Source: Roseivirga misakiensis (GTDB lineage Bacteria; Bacteroidota; Bacteroidia; Cytophagales; Cyclobacteriaceae). From it: a stretch of DNA of 64,000 nucleotides. The first letter of the stretch is position 1. Every line of letters starts with the position of its first letter. The position numbers and the translations under genes were made by a program. Under the pieces are notes generated by a model. The model had not been told where the DNA came from and ran no database searches. It saw only the letters and a list, made by a program, of their open reading frames with translations. Positions 40,949-50,969 of the stretch are shown here, one piece after another. The DNA lies in assembly GCF_001747105.1 (NCBI RefSeq), contig NZ_MDGQ01000003.1, positions 992,001 to 1,056,000 on the forward strand, in the 5' to 3' direction.

Positions 40949-43777
40949 ATGAATTCAACAACTGTCCTGAATAAAACCCCTATTGATGACCTCGACCCAA
41001 AGGAGTTCATCATCATTAAAGGTGCCAAAGTAAATAACCTAAAAAGTTTAAGTGTAGCTATACCTCGCAACAAGTTGGTAGTAGTTACAGGGCTTTCAGG
41101 TTCGGGAAAATCATCCTTGGCATTTGATACGCTCTTTGCGGAGGGACAGCGCATGTATGTTGAAAGTTTGAGTAGTTATGCCCGACAGTTTTTGGGCAGA
41201 ATGGAAAAACCAGAAGTGGATTATATTAAAGGAGTATCTCCTGCCATTGCCATTGAGCAAAAAGTAAGCACGAGGAACCCTAGGTCCACTGTAGGTACTT
41301 CAACTGAGATTTACGATTACTTAAAGTTACTTTTTGCCCGAATCGGAAAAACCTATTCTCCTAAAAGTGGCAAAATTGTTGAACGTGATAGCGTAAGCGG
41401 CATCGTAGACTTTATGATGTCTAAGCCTGAAGACACGCGAGTGATGGTACTATGCCCATTACTCGAAAAGGAGGACAGAACTATAGAGCAAGAATTGAAT
41501 ATCCTGCTTCAAAAAGGATATACAAGGGTGCTTTCTGATGGGAGCCCTTATTTCATCGAGGCTTTGTTAGAAAACCCTTCAGAAATAGAGGGTAAATCAC
41601 TTGAGATTCTAATCGATCGTGGTGTAGTCAAACATGATGAAGATACCCAGTTTAGATTTGGAGACTCCGTACAAACGGCGCTTTTCGAAGGAGAAGGAGA
41701 TTGTATCATCGAAATTCCAGGAGAAGGTCGTTTTTCTTTTTCAGATAGATTTGAAGCCGATGGCATTCTTTTCGAAGAGCCAAGCGTGAACTTATTTACT
41801 TTTAATAACCCCTATGGGGCGTGTAAACGGTGCGAAGGGTTCGGTAAAATATTGGGGATTGATCCTGATTTGGTGATTCCCGATAAATCGCTTTCCGTTT
41901 ATGAAGGGGCCATTGCCCCATGGCGAAGTGAAACCATGAAAAAATGGGTTGAACCGTTGCTAAAACATGGCATTGAATTCGACTTCCCTATACACCGATC
42001 GTTTAGTGAGCTTACCGCGGAAGAGCAAGAACTTCTTTGGACAGGAAACAAGTATTTTAAGGGTATTAACAAGTTTTTCAGCTTTTTAGAATCTAAAACC
42101 CATAAGATTCAATACCGGGTGATGTTATCCCGTTACCGTGGTCGTACCGATTGTCCAGAATGTAAGGGCACTCGCTTAAGAAAGGATGCCTCTTATGTGA
42201 AAATCAACGAAAGATCGATCACAGACATCGTTTTACAATCAGTCCAGCAAACGATTCAGTTTTTCGATGCGCTGTCTTTAACAGAATTCGAAGAAAACAT
42301 CGCTGGTCGTTTGATTCGTGAAATAAAGAACAGACTGGAATACCTCGATAAAGTTGGGCTTGGTTATTTAACCCTCAACCGATTGACTTCTTCGCTTTCT
42401 GGCGGAGAATACCAGCGTATAAAACTTGCCACATCCTTAGGCAGCGCGCTAGTAGGCTCAATGTATATTCTTGACGAACCAAGCATTGGACTTCACCCAA
42501 GAGATACCGATCGATTGATTTCTGTTCTAAAAACACTTAGAGACTTAGGCAATACAGTTGTGGTGGTAGAGCATGAGGAAAAAGTAATGCATGCCGCCGA
42601 CCAAATCATTGATATTGGGCCAGATGCTGGATCTAACGGAGGTGAATTGATGTTCCAAGGCACATTGGAAGAGTTAAAAACTGTTGGAGACACTTATACC
42701 GCGAAATATCTTAATGGATCAGCACGTTTGGAAATTCCGAAGGCCAGACGTAAATGGCGGGATAGCATTAGTATTAATGGCGCTCGAGAAAACAACTTAA
42801 AAGGGTTTAATGTGGACATTCCATTGGGTGTTTTGTCTGTGGTAACAGGCGTAAGTGGCTCAGGAAAATCGACTTTAATCAAAAAACTGCTCTATCCAGG
42901 GCTCGGTAAAATGCTCGGAACCGTTGGGGAACAAACTGGAAAAATGGATGGGCTTGAGGGCGCTCTAAAATCAGTTACTCAGATTGAATTTGTTGACCAA
43001 AACCCCATAGGAAAGTCTTCTCGTTCTAATCCTGTTACTTATGTAAAGGCCTACGATGCCATTCGTCAGCTTTTCACCGACCAGCCAATTGCCAAGCAAA
43101 GAGGCTATAAGCCGGCATTTTTCTCCTTTAATGTAGATGGTGGACGTTGTGAAACTTGTCAAGGTGAAGGAGTCGTGAAAATCGAAATGCAATTTATGGC
43201 AGATATTCACTTGACTTGTGAAAGCTGTAAGGGGCAAAGGTTCAAACAGGAGATTCTAGAAGTCACTTATAAGGAAAAGCATATTGCCGATGTTTTGGAC
43301 ATGACCATTGACGATGCCATGGAGTTTTTTGCTGATGAACGTTCAGTTATCGGTAAACTAGCCCCTTTGCAGGAAGTGGGCTTAGGCTATATCAGGCTAG
43401 GCCAATCTTCTAATTCACTAAGTGGTGGTGAAGCACAACGTGTAAAACTCGCTTATTTCTTAGGCAAAGGAGGTGGAAAAGGGAAGAACAGCTCCAAAGA
43501 GAGTATCCTCTTTATTTTTGATGAACCTACTACTGGACTTCACTTTCACGACATCAGTAAGTTGATGAAGTCTATTAACGCTTTGGTGGCACAAGGCAAC
43601 TCTGTAGTGATCATTGAGCACAATACTGAAGTGATCAAATGCGCTGATTGGATTATTGATCTAGGCCCTGAAGGTGGTGATGCAGGTGGTAACCTTTGTT
43701 TCCAAGGAACTCCTGAAGAAATGGTAAAACTAAAAGATAACCATACCGCAAAGTATTTATCGGAGGTATTGAACTAG
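40949..43777 (+). CDS. uvrA: Excinuclease ABC subunit A
   Basis: 942 residues, the usual length. Two ABC ATPase modules: Walker [17 protein letters not shown] and [16 protein letters not shown], signature [17 protein letters not shown] and [17 protein letters not shown], Walker [12 protein letters not shown] and [11 protein letters not shown]. Zinc fingers [25 protein letters not shown] and CESCKGQR. It recognises bulky DNA lesions with UvrB in nucleotide-excision repair. Starts with a -7 box only 7 nt upstream. The ABC modules here belong to DNA repair, not transport. Confidence 0.97.
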   Translation: MNSTTVLNKTPIDDLDPKEFIIIKGAKVNNLKSLSVAIPRNKLVVVTGLSGSGKSSLAFDTLFAEGQRMYVESLSSYARQFLGRMEKPEVDYIKGVSPAIAIEQKVSTRNPRSTVGTSTEIYDYLKLLFARIGKTYSPKSGKIVERDSVSGIVDFMMSKPEDTRVMVLCPLLEKEDRTIEQELNILLQKGYTRVLSDGSPYFIEALLENPSEIEGKSLEILIDRGVVKHDEDTQFRFGDSVQTALFEGEGDCIIEIPGEGRFSFSDRFEADGILFEEPSVNLFTFNNPYGACKRCEGFGKILGIDPDLVIPDKSLSVYEGAIAPWRSETMKKWVEPLLKHGIEFDFPIHRSFSELTAEEQELLWTGNKYFKGINKFFSFLESKTHKIQYRVMLSRYRGRTDCPECKGTRLRKDASYVKINERSITDIVLQSVQQTIQFFDALSLTEFEENIAGRLIREIKNRLEYLDKVGLGYLTLNRLTSSLSGGEYQRIKLATSLGSALVGSMYILDEPSIGLHPRDTDRLISVLKTLRDLGNTVVVVEHEEKVMHAADQIIDIGPDAGSNGGELMFQGTLEELKTVGDTYTAKYLNGSARLEIPKARRKWRDSISINGARENNLKGFNVDIPLGVLSVVTGVSGSGKSTLIKKLLYPGLGKMLGTVGEQTGKMDGLEGALKSVTQIEFVDQNPIGKSSRSNPVTYVKAYDAIRQLFTDQPIAKQRGYKPAFFSFNVDGGRCETCQGEGVVKIEMQFMADIHLTCESCKGQRFKQEILEVTYKEKHIADVLDMTIDDAMEFFADERSVIGKLAPLQEVGLGYIRLGQSSNSLSGGEAQRVKLAYFLGKGGGKGKNSSKESILFIFDEPTTGLHFHDISKLMKSINALVAQGNSVVIIEHNTEVIKCADWIIDLGPEGGDAGGNLCFQGTPEEMVKLKDNHTAKYLSEVLN

Positions 43778-44619
43778 GTTTTTGTTCGTTTTTTTAATGC
43801 ACTAAAAACATTGGCTGAAATAATCAGACCTGCGCCTATCAGATTGGAGGCGCTCATTTCCTCGTCTAAAAACAAATAGCTCGTTATCATAGCTACTGGG
43901 GTCCCCAAGTAGAATATAAGACTGATTTTTGCCGGAGCCAGCATAGTAGATGCTCGTAACCAAAGCGTATGCGCCCCAACAGTACAAACAATACCCAGAA
44001 TACCTAGAAACAACCAATCTTGGTTTGTCAGATCCCAGTTAGACTCACTAATCATGACCACGAAAACGATCATCGCAAATGCATATTGACCAAATGCTCG
44101 GGTTAAAGAATCAATGTGCTGATGTCGTCGCTGGACAAAAGGTAATACGGCAAAGAAAAATGCACTGGAAAGTCCGACAAGAATTCCGGCCGTCAGATCA
44201 TTACCGAGGTTAAATTCTGGTACAATCAAGAAAATACCAACCAATGCGACCAGAACCGCTAAAAGATCTTTCAACAAGGGTTTTTGGCCATTGATAATCC
44301 AGTTTAAATAGATCATATGAAGACCGAAAGAAGAAACAGAAAGAATTGCCATGGAGGGTGTGGAGAGCTTCACACTGATGAAATAAGTCATCCAATGGGC
44401 TCCAAATAAAAGACCAATATAAAACAGTCCTTTCCAATCCTTCTTTGAAAGCTTCTTCAGCTTTCTGACACGAACCAGACTAAACAGAAATACTGAGCCA
44501 ATGATAAGCCTAACGATACCTATAGTAAAGGCATTAGCCGAAACTTCTTTGATAAACACCGGTGTAATTCCAAATAGAAAAACAGCGATAAGCCCTTCAG
44601 TATAGTAACGAGAATTCAA
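43774..44619 (-). CDS. EamA/DMT-family transporter
   Basis: 281 residues with ten hydrophobic helices in two five-helix halves, each beginning with the EamA pattern (IAVFLFGITPVFIKEVSANAFTIGIVRLIIGS; GLSSAFFFAVLPFVQRRHQHIDSLTRAFGQYA). It starts at TTG (44619); no ATG exists between this codon and the previous in-frame stop, and an internal start would lose helix 1. DMT proteins export amino acids, nucleosides or other metabolites. The substrate is unknown. Its end overlaps uvrA by 4 nt on the opposite strand. Confidence 0.88.
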   Translation of the reverse strand: MNSRYYTEGLIAVFLFGITPVFIKEVSANAFTIGIVRLIIGSVFLFSLVRVRKLKKLSKKDWKGLFYIGLLFGAHWMTYFISVKLSTPSMAILSVSSFGLHMIYLNWIINGQKPLLKDLLAVLVALVGIFLIVPEFNLGNDLTAGILVGLSSAFFFAVLPFVQRRHQHIDSLTRAFGQYAFAMIVFVVMISESNWDLTNQDWLFLGILGIVCTVGAHTLWLRASTMLAPAKISLIFYLGTPVAMITSYLFLDEEMSASNLIGAGLIISANVFSALKKRTKT

Positions 44620-44705
44620 GAGGCTAAAGGTAATCGAAACTTATTTCAATCAAGGCTCAGTAAGCAAAAGCCTAGAAAAGAGGCTATTAAGGTGTTAGCA
44701 GTAAC

Positions 44706-45206
44706 CTATGACTTCTGCTCGGCAGGAGCATCGCTTTTCAATAAGCCCTTGCGCTTCAAAATCGTCTCCACGAATTTTACTTCGTTTTGCGTTTTAAAGG
44801 CAGTGAAAGGAAAAAGCATTAGCTGAGCTTTACTCACTACCAAAACAATTTGATTTTTGTCGACCCATGCCCTTTTAATCTGATCCCACTTCATCGGCAT
44901 GCCTTGTTTGGAATTCATTTTAATCAGGATCTGCTGGCTATTGATTTCATAAGATAGCTTTTCGAAAAGCATCTTACTTTGCTCTAATTGAGTAACACCG
45001 GCAAATTGGATCAACCAGAAGAGTAAGTATAACGTGAAAGCGATCAACGCACCAATCCACCACCAATTAGACGGGATGACAAAGGTCATTGAAGAAATGG
45101 CTAAAACGATAAGGCCAACCCACCATTGTTGGGTTAGTACATTGCGCATTCCGGCGCGTCTGTAAGCCTTCTTATCTAACGCGTATTTTTTTGTTTTAAC
45201 AATCAT
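44706..45206 (-). CDS. YcxB-like membrane protein
   Basis: 166 residues with two membrane helices (about 28-45 and 50-68), then a cytosolic part (IKMNSKQGMPMKWDQIKRAWVDKNQIVLVVSKAQLMLFPFTAFKTQNEVKF) that follows the YcxB-like C-terminal pattern, a PH-domain-like fold. Function unknown in the family. It is next to NadC on the minus strand but separated by about 110 nt. Confidence 0.6.
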   Translation of the reverse strand: MIVKTKKYALDKKAYRRAGMRNVLTQQWWVGLIVLAISSMTFVIPSNWWWIGALIAFTLYLLFWLIQFAGVTQLEQSKMLFEKLSYEINSQQILIKMNSKQGMPMKWDQIKRAWVDKNQIVLVVSKAQLMLFPFTAFKTQNEVKFVETILKRKGLLKSDAPAEQKS

Positions 45207-45315
45207 AATAAAGCCTCTTTATACACAGTGTCGAAAAAGGAACACAAACATAATGATCAAAACCAAGGCTTCTATCAATAGTACTAAAAAATTGCGCTTG
45301 TTCTTTGGCAAAGTA

Positions 45316-46179
45316 TTATTCGGCTTTAAGGCTAATATCCAGACTTTTAATGGAATGGGTAAGTGCTCCTACGGAAATATAATCAACTCCGGTCTCTGCT
45401 ACGCCCTGAATGGTTCGTTCAGTAATGCCACCGGAAGCTTCAGTCTCTGAACGGCCCGCTATTAATGCAACAGCGGCAGACATATCTGCATTACTCATAT
45501 TGTCGAGCATAATTCTATCAACACCCCCAACAGCAAGTGCCTCTTCCACCTCCTTTAGATTACGCGTTTCAACTTCTATTTTTAGGTCTTTCCCCGTTTC
45601 TTTTAAATATGCCTTAGTGGCTGTGACGGCTGCCGTTATCCCACCTGCAAAATCGTTGTGATTGTCTTTTAGCATAATCATATCATACAAACCGTATCTA
45701 TGATTCACCCCTCCACCGATCAAAACCGCCCATTTTTCTAACATCCTCAAATTCGGCGTTGTCTTGCGCGTGTCCAATAGTTTAGCCTTGGTTCCAGCAA
45801 TAAGTTTAGTCAAATCAGCCGTTTTGGTAGCAATACCACTCATGCGTTGCATGCAGTTGAGTAATAGCCGCTCTCCACTTAAAATAGCCCGTGCATTTCC
45901 CTTAATGCGAAGTATAATATCACCACGATGCACATAGTCTCCATCCTGAGCCAGCGGCTCTAATTCTATCCCCTGATCCAGTTTATGGAAGATACGCGCG
46001 GCCAACTCCATGCCTGCGATTACACCGCTTTCCTTCATGATCAAATAAGCCGCATTAGTCGCGGTTTCTGGAACAGATGCTAGTGTGGAATGATCGCCAT
46101 CGCCGAGGTCTTCTGCGAGTGCCAAGTCAATAAAGTTGTCTAAAGCTTCATCAGTAACGTATGCAGGTCTCATACCCAA
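45316..46179 (-). CDS. nadC: Nicotinate-nucleotide pyrophosphorylase (carboxylating)
   Basis: 287 residues. Quinolinate phosphoribosyltransferase: N-terminal AEDLGDGDHSTLASVP, HRGDIILRIKG, NCMQRMSGIAT, the LDTRKTTPNLRMLEKWAVLIGGGVNHRYGLYDMIMLKDNH signature of the active site (T-R-K-T-T-P, R-H-G-L), and the beta-barrel EVETRNLKEVEEA and GITERTIQGVAETGVDYISVGALTHS. It converts quinolinate and PRPP to nicotinate mononucleotide in NAD synthesis. Cytosolic. Length is normal. Followed by the DUF4783 gene in the upstream direction (41 nt). Confidence 0.96.
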   Translation of the reverse strand: MGMRPAYVTDEALDNFIDLALAEDLGDGDHSTLASVPETATNAAYLIMKESGVIAGMELAARIFHKLDQGIELEPLAQDGDYVHRGDIILRIKGNARAILSGERLLLNCMQRMSGIATKTADLTKLIAGTKAKLLDTRKTTPNLRMLEKWAVLIGGGVNHRYGLYDMIMLKDNHNDFAGGITAAVTATKAYLKETGKDLKIEVETRNLKEVEEALAVGGVDRIMLDNMSNADMSAAVALIAGRSETEASGGITERTIQGVAETGVDYISVGALTHSIKSLDISLKAE

Positions 46180-46220
46180 AAATAGGGAAAAGAGACAAGT
46201 AGACGGCTAGAATTTTGGGA

Positions 46221-46628
46221 TTAGCGCTCTTTGGAAAACTCTAAGCGGTATACCTTGTACTTTTTGTTGTATTGCTTAGCCCTGACAACCACACGATGTT
46301 TGCCTGAAGATGAGGTATATGTGCCGATAGCATACAAAATGCCACCAGTATCGTTGTCGCCCTCGTGTATAAATTCAAAACCAGAAGCGGGGTTTTGCTG
46401 GAAGAATTGCTTGAGCATGATCTCGGCCTGATTCTTACTGTATTCCTTCCTTTCACCATCAAGCCTGATCTCCAGTTTGGTATGTAAATGTTTCGTCAAT
46501 TCCTTGGAGCTGCTGGACTTTAGCGCCTCTTCCACACGCTCCATGATGTCATCACTTTCTTGCGCAACAACGCTGAGCGAAACACATAATGCGAGTATGA
46601 TTAGAATATTCGTGCGTAGTTTATTCAT
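46221..46628 (-). CDS. DUF4783-family secreted protein
   Basis: 135 residues with a signal peptide (to about residue 22, VVAQ). The mature part fits DUF4783, a Bacteroidota-specific small alpha+beta (NTF2-like) domain: DDIMERVEEALKSSSSKELTKHL, KNQAEIMLKQFFQQNPASGFEFIHEG and the closing NKKYKVYRLEFSKE. This gene commonly sits beside nadC in Bacteroidota. Function unknown; periplasmic. Confidence 0.8.
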   Translation of the reverse strand: MNKLRTNILIILALCVSLSVVAQESDDIMERVEEALKSSSSKELTKHLHTKLEIRLDGERKEYSKNQAEIMLKQFFQQNPASGFEFIHEGDNDTGGILYAIGTYTSSSGKHRVVVRAKQYNKKYKVYRLEFSKER

Positions 46629-46742
46629 GCCTAAGAAGTCTGTCCTCTTGATAACGAAAATAATGCCAATTGTTTCATTGAATAATTAACAATTATTAAA
46701 GTAATACAATGTGCCTGCACAAACAAACCAGCCTTTAATATT

Positions 46743-46750
46743 TATATTTG
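46743..46750 (+). promoter_or_regulatory. -7 box of gpmI, leaderless arrangement
   Basis: TATATTTG matches TAnnTTTG fully and ends 4 nt before the ATG at 46755. Confidence 0.55.
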
Positions 46751-46754
46751 TGGT

Positions 46755-48272
46755 ATGAACAAACGCGTTTTATTGATGATTCTGGACGGTTGGGGCATAG
46801 CCCAAGACAAGTCCGTTTCAGCTATAGATAAGGCCAATACACCAGTTATTGACAGCCTCTTCAAAACCTACAAACATAGTACGCTAGAAGCCTCAGGTTT
46901 AGCGGTAGGCCTACCTGAAGGGCAAATGGGTAACTCTGAAGTTGGCCATATGAATATCGGTGCTGGTCGAGTGGTATACCAAGACCTCGTCAAGATCAAT
47001 AAAGCGGTTGAAGAAAATACCTTGGGTCAAAATGAAACGCTCAAAGCGGCATTGACTTTTGCTAAAGAAAATGACAAAAAGGTACACCTCATGGGCCTTG
47101 TATCAGATGGTGGTGTTCACTCACATTTAAATCATTTGAAAGGTTTGATGAGCATTTGCCACGAAATGGCGATTGATAATGTATTTATTCATGCTTTTAC
47201 TGATGGTCGTGATACAGACCCCAAAGGTGGAAAGGCATACATTCAAGAAATCATCGACCATTCAGAAGCCACAACTGGCACCATTGCGTCTATTACAGGC
47301 CGTTACTATGCCATGGACCGCGATAACCGATGGGAAAGGGTGAAATTGGCCTATGATGCCATGGTCAAAGGAATTGGAAAACTATCAACGGACTTGGTTG
47401 CCTCCATTGAAGCATCATACGAAAGTGGTGTAACCGACGAATTCATCGAACCGATTGTTTTTACGCAAAATGGAGCCCAAGGAGCAACGATGGAATCTGG
47501 AGACGTTGTTATTTGCTTTAATTTCCGTACCGATCGCGGTCGCCAAATTACGCAGGCACTAACACAATCAGATTTCCCTGAATTTGGAATGGAGAAGAAA
47601 GCTTTTCGCTACGTCACTATGACAAATTATGATGACTCTTTCGATGGTGTTGAAGTAATCTTTAATAAAGATAACCTGAACAATACCTTGGGCGAGGTAC
47701 TTTCAAAAGCCAACAAAAAACAAATTAGAATAGCTGAAACGGAGAAGTATCCACATGTTACCTTCTTTTTCAGCGGTGGTCGTGAAGAAGAATTCGATGG
47801 CGAAAAGAGAATCTTATGTGCATCGCCAAAGGTGGCAACATATGATCTACAGCCCGAAATGAGTGCTCATGACATTAAAAACGCTATTAATACTGAGCTT
47901 CAATTACAGGAAGTAGATTTTGTCTGCTTAAATTTTGCCAATGCTGATATGGTTGGCCATACTGGCGATTTCAATGCGGCCGTAAAAGCATGCGAAACCG
48001 TGGATACTTGTGCAGGAGAGGTAATTGAAACCGCTTTGGCCAATGATTATACCACGATAGTAATAGCCGATCATGGGAACTCTGACATCATGATAAATCC
48101 TGACGGATCGCCAAATACTGCGCATACAACAAACCTTGTACCCTGTATTCTAGTTGATAAAGAGGTACAACCTGAAATAAAAGACGGTAAACTCGGTGAT
48201 TTAGCTCCTACTATTTTAAAACTGATGGGAATAAATCCGCCAGCCGATATGACCGGTGATTTGTTGATATGA
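46755..48272 (+). CDS. gpmI: 2,3-bisphosphoglycerate-independent phosphoglycerate mutase
   Basis: 505 residues, the normal length for iPGM. Alkaline-phosphatase-superfamily features: MILDGWGIA with the metal-binding Asp, the nucleophile serine in EGQMGNSEVGHMNIGAGRVVYQD, HAFTDGRDTDPKGG, TGRYYAMDRDNRWERV, and metal ligands in NFANADMVGHTGD and IADHGNSDIM. It interconverts 3- and 2-phosphoglycerate in glycolysis. The 3' end overlaps the lipoprotein gene by 4 nt (ATGA). Confidence 0.96.
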   Translation: MNKRVLLMILDGWGIAQDKSVSAIDKANTPVIDSLFKTYKHSTLEASGLAVGLPEGQMGNSEVGHMNIGAGRVVYQDLVKINKAVEENTLGQNETLKAALTFAKENDKKVHLMGLVSDGGVHSHLNHLKGLMSICHEMAIDNVFIHAFTDGRDTDPKGGKAYIQEIIDHSEATTGTIASITGRYYAMDRDNRWERVKLAYDAMVKGIGKLSTDLVASIEASYESGVTDEFIEPIVFTQNGAQGATMESGDVVICFNFRTDRGRQITQALTQSDFPEFGMEKKAFRYVTMTNYDDSFDGVEVIFNKDNLNNTLGEVLSKANKKQIRIAETEKYPHVTFFFSGGREEEFDGEKRILCASPKVATYDLQPEMSAHDIKNAINTELQLQEVDFVCLNFANADMVGHTGDFNAAVKACETVDTCAGEVIETALANDYTTIVIADHGNSDIMINPDGSPNTAHTTNLVPCILVDKEVQPEIKDGKLGDLAPTILKLMGINPPADMTGDLLI

Positions 48273-48847
48273 ATAGAATAAAGTCCTCAGTATTACTGCT
48301 TACCCTATTGGTTATTGTTGCCTGTTCTGGAGAAAGGTCAAAAATCAGCACTGGAGACAGTGATTACTTTGACCTGGCAAGCCTACTGAACGACCAGATC
48401 AAATACTTGACACAAACAGATGCCAAGTTGCAAAAAGAACTCACCGCTCAGGGTGCAAATGAGACTTTAACGATTGACCCAGATTCTGTGAAAGGTTGGG
48501 AAAGGCAGCTGAAGCTCTTCTTCGAAGCCGATATTAATAAGATAGGGTACGATGGCGAGTACTATCAAGAGCAACTTCCGGTCATTAATGGGCTGTCGAA
48601 GAAAATCTTTGCCGCCAAGAATCAAAAACATCCCGTCAAAGTTTTGGAATGTACTTATGAGGGTGAAAACCTAAAGGAAGTAAGAGTGTCCATCAAAGAG
48701 TCGAATACGGTTTACGAAATGACCAAAGAGATGAGCCTTCATTTTAATGCCGAAGAACACTTGATCGGTTTCAACATAAAAGGTGGCGAATCGATGGCCG
48801 TAAAAGAAGACTTAAACTACTCGATCGTCGGCACGATTCTCTATTAG
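48269..48847 (+). CDS. Lipoprotein of unknown function
   Basis: 192 residues. Lipobox VACS puts the lipidated cysteine at residue 19. The mature part has no recognised domain: a helical part SDYFDLASLLNDQIKYL, then LKLFFEADINKIGYDGEYYQE and beta-strands. Starts within gpmI (4-nt overlap), so it is translated from the same mRNA. Ends opposite the universal stress gene (4-nt overlap). Confidence 0.65.
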   Translation: MNRIKSSVLLLTLLVIVACSGERSKISTGDSDYFDLASLLNDQIKYLTQTDAKLQKELTAQGANETLTIDPDSVKGWERQLKLFFEADINKIGYDGEYYQEQLPVINGLSKKIFAAKNQKHPVKVLECTYEGENLKEVRVSIKESNTVYEMTKEMSLHFNAEEHLIGFNIKGGESMAVKEDLNYSIVGTILY

Positions 48848-49770
48848 AGCCTGAAAAGTGCCTCAAGGAAACTCATGTTCTCATTCCCTTTCTTAACCAA
48901 GAACATTGGAATATCGTTATCCTCCATTAAGAGCTTTTCCGCAACGCTTCCTATTAAAAAAGCAGCAGCACTTGAGCGACCTTTAGATCCTAAGATGATC
49001 ATATCAACGCCCATTTCTACTCCTGTTCTATAAATCTTATCTGCCGGATGTGGGTCATCGTCCAAGGCATAAGTATGGTCATAGTCAACGCCTTCTAAAT
49101 TCATCTTCCTGAAGAACTTATCGCACTGTTCTTTGGTGTTTTCCAGCATGATTTCAGCAAACTCTTCATAACTCTTACCAGACTTGGCAAAACCGACTGG
49201 CACTCGATAAACATTATTAGACAATAGCTTAGCCCCTGTCTTTTTCTGAATATCTATGGCTATTTCGAAGGCCATTTCCGAGTGCTCAGAGTAATCAATG
49301 GAAACCAAAATCTTGTTAAGCTCCAAGTTAGGTTCCTCTGGCACAAATATGACTGAAGAAGCGCTTCCTTTGGCAATTTTCTTAGAGTGGAGTCCAGAAC
49401 CCGTAAGCTTTTCTTTCCTGCCTAGAATGATTAGGTCAACGACTTTAACTTTGGCAAATTTGAGAATCTCATCTGTGATAGCACCCGCTTGGACCTTCAC
49501 ATGCATATCGCAATTTTCTGGTTTTTCGAAATGCTCATCTATAACAGTTTGCATTTCTCTTTCCAATGTCTCGTCAACAGGAGCCATCATATTGCCATAC
49601 TTCTCTTGAATTTCCTCAGGTAATTCGAGCGAGGTGGTAACATGCAAAAAATAAACAGCATCTATTTCAAATGCCTTCGCAATCATAGAAGCATATTTAA
49701 TTAAATACACATCCATCTCGGTTAGGTCAAGCGTGACCATCATTCGCTGAAACTTGCTAAGATCTTGCAT
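48844..49770 (-). CDS. Tandem universal stress protein (two UspA domains)
   Basis: 308 residues, two Usp domains, about 1-145 and 150-290. Domain 1: RMMVTLDLTEMDVYLIKYA start, DLIILGRKEKLTGSGLHSKKIAKGSASSVIFVP, with the ATP-binding G-2x-G-9x-G-[ST]-type segment; domain 2: KILVSIDYSEHSEMAFEIA and DMIILGSKGRSSAAAFLIGSVAEKLLMEDNDIPMFLV. Expected to bind ATP or AMP and act in stress adaptation. Start at 49770; convergent with the lipoprotein gene. Confidence 0.9.
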   Translation of the reverse strand: MQDLSKFQRMMVTLDLTEMDVYLIKYASMIAKAFEIDAVYFLHVTTSLELPEEIQEKYGNMMAPVDETLEREMQTVIDEHFEKPENCDMHVKVQAGAITDEILKFAKVKVVDLIILGRKEKLTGSGLHSKKIAKGSASSVIFVPEEPNLELNKILVSIDYSEHSEMAFEIAIDIQKKTGAKLLSNNVYRVPVGFAKSGKSYEEFAEIMLENTKEQCDKFFRKMNLEGVDYDHTYALDDDPHPADKIYRTGVEMGVDMIILGSKGRSSAAAFLIGSVAEKLLMEDNDIPMFLVKKGNENMSFLEALFRL

Positions 49771-49884
49771 AGTTCTTGGTTGAGTTTGTATGGTAATTTA
49801 TTGAATAAATCATCCCCTTTCCAGCCATAGCTGTTTTTTTTAGATGAAACTTCGCGGCTATTCGGGATAACAAGCCTCCTTGTT

Positions 49885-49892
49885 TACATTTG
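49885..49892 (+). promoter_or_regulatory. -7 box for the gene at 49921
   Basis: TACATTTG, a full match to TAnnTTTG, 28 nt before the ATG. Confidence 0.5.
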
Positions 49893-49920
49893 CAGTTGCA
49901 TTGAACAAACTGAGGCATAA

Positions 49921-50220
49921 ATGAGCTATTTAAAAAGACTGCAAGGTAAGTGGGGCCTAAAATCACTCTTCCAGACCGTCATGGTATTAATCGTTTTTGC
50001 TTTCACAGGGTCTACTGTTCTCTTTATTAAGCCCTATTTGTTCCAATTAGTTGGCCTAGAAAGCATTGAAGGAACCAAAGGCATTTTACTCTATATTATA
50101 TTGGTCTTTCCTCTTTATCAGATATTAATTCTGATCTATGGATTTATTTTCGGTCAGTTCGCGTTCTTTTGGGCATGGGAGAAAAAAATGTTTGGGAGAA
50201 TAACGAGGAGGAAAAAATAA
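49921..50220 (+). CDS. Small membrane protein, DUF6787-like
   Basis: 99 residues. Begins LKRLQGKWGLKSLFQTVMVLIVFAFTGSTVLFI, with two hydrophobic helices (about 17-40 and 58-82) and a basic tail. The GKWGLKS lead followed by these helices is the pattern I associate with DUF6787. Function unknown, inner membrane. Followed 66 nt later by the Fur-family gene. Confidence 0.65.
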   Translation: MSYLKRLQGKWGLKSLFQTVMVLIVFAFTGSTVLFIKPYLFQLVGLESIEGTKGILLYIILVFPLYQILILIYGFIFGQFAFFWAWEKKMFGRITRRKK

Positions 50221-50275
50221 CGCTCGTTTTATATCTTCAGAAACATTGAACCCCACTTCAAAAATCAAATTTCGT

Positions 50276-50283
50276 TATATTTA
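50276..50283 (+). promoter_or_regulatory. -7-like box directly before the Fur-family gene
   Basis: TATATTTA (7 of 8 of TAnnTTTG) ends 3 nt before the GTG start at 50287. Confidence 0.35.
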
Positions 50284-50286
50284 ACC

Positions 50287-50703
50287 GTGGAATCGCAGGT
50301 AAAAAGTTTACTTAAAAATCACTCTCTAAGGCTTACGCAAGGAAGAAAAGATGTACTCACAACCTTCTTAGATAGGAATGTAGCCATCTCTCATAGCGAC
50401 ATTGAAACCGCTATGGACGGAAAGTATGATCGTGTAACTATTTACAGAACACTGAAATCCTTTTTGGACAAGGGACTCATCCACAAAGTGCTAGACGACG
50501 TTGGGGCCACTCGATATGCCATTTGCAGTGATAGTTGTAGCGAAGCCAAACACCAGCATAACCATATACATTTTAAATGTCAGACTTGTAATGAAACTAC
50601 ATGTCTAGATGACGTGAATATTCCAAGTGTAACCCTACCAGAGGGTTTCCAAGTAACAGAAAGTAACTTTTTGATTACAGGTACCTGCGCCAAATGCGCT
50701 TAG
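50287..50703 (+). CDS. Fur-family metal-responsive regulator
   Basis: 138 residues, starting at GTG (50287); MESQVKSLLKNH is the usual lead-in, and no ATG is available earlier. Winged helix with ALR-type recognition region KYDRVTIYRTLKSFLDKGLIHKV, regulatory-metal histidines in HQHNHIHFKC, and zinc site CQTC with CAKC at the C-terminus. The family includes Fur, Zur and PerR; nothing here decides which. The box at 50276 stands 3 nt before the start codon. Confidence 0.9.
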   Translation: MESQVKSLLKNHSLRLTQGRKDVLTTFLDRNVAISHSDIETAMDGKYDRVTIYRTLKSFLDKGLIHKVLDDVGATRYAICSDSCSEAKHQHNHIHFKCQTCNETTCLDDVNIPSVTLPEGFQVTESNFLITGTCAKCA

Positions 50704-50915
50704 ACTAAAATCTCTTCGTCTGGAACGCTTTTTAAGTCTTTAGGCCAGACCACACCAGGAGGAAGATCTATCTTTGGAGGAGTATACATTTCTTGATCGC
50801 CACCTTCATCATTTCCACGTTTTGTGCCCTTGCTTTTCATAAGTCGAAAGGCCAAGTAAGTGAGGATCACATAAGTGATGCCGCTCCATAAGATATCGTA
50901 GAAGAAAGTGTCCAT
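50700..50915 (-). CDS. Small membrane protein of unknown function
   Basis: 71 residues with one N-terminal membrane helix (about 9-25, SGITYVILTYLAFRLM), a charged stretch (KGTKRGNDEGGDQE) and a C-terminal TPPKIDLPPGVVWPKDLKSVPDEEILV. I do not recognise it. It ends 4 nt inside the Fur gene's stop on the opposite strand. It lies 54 nt upstream of the antiporter gene in the same direction. Confidence 0.5.
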   Translation of the reverse strand: MDTFFYDILWSGITYVILTYLAFRLMKSKGTKRGNDEGGDQEMYTPPKIDLPPGVVWPKDLKSVPDEEILV

Positions 50916-50969
50916 TGAACTGTTACCTCTTATATACTAAAATACGATGATTTAGGTTTAAAACTTTCG

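Noticed and set aside
40949-43777. ABC transporter ATPase
   Set aside because: The two ABC modules with four zinc-finger pairs and the UvrA N-terminal sequence identify DNA repair.
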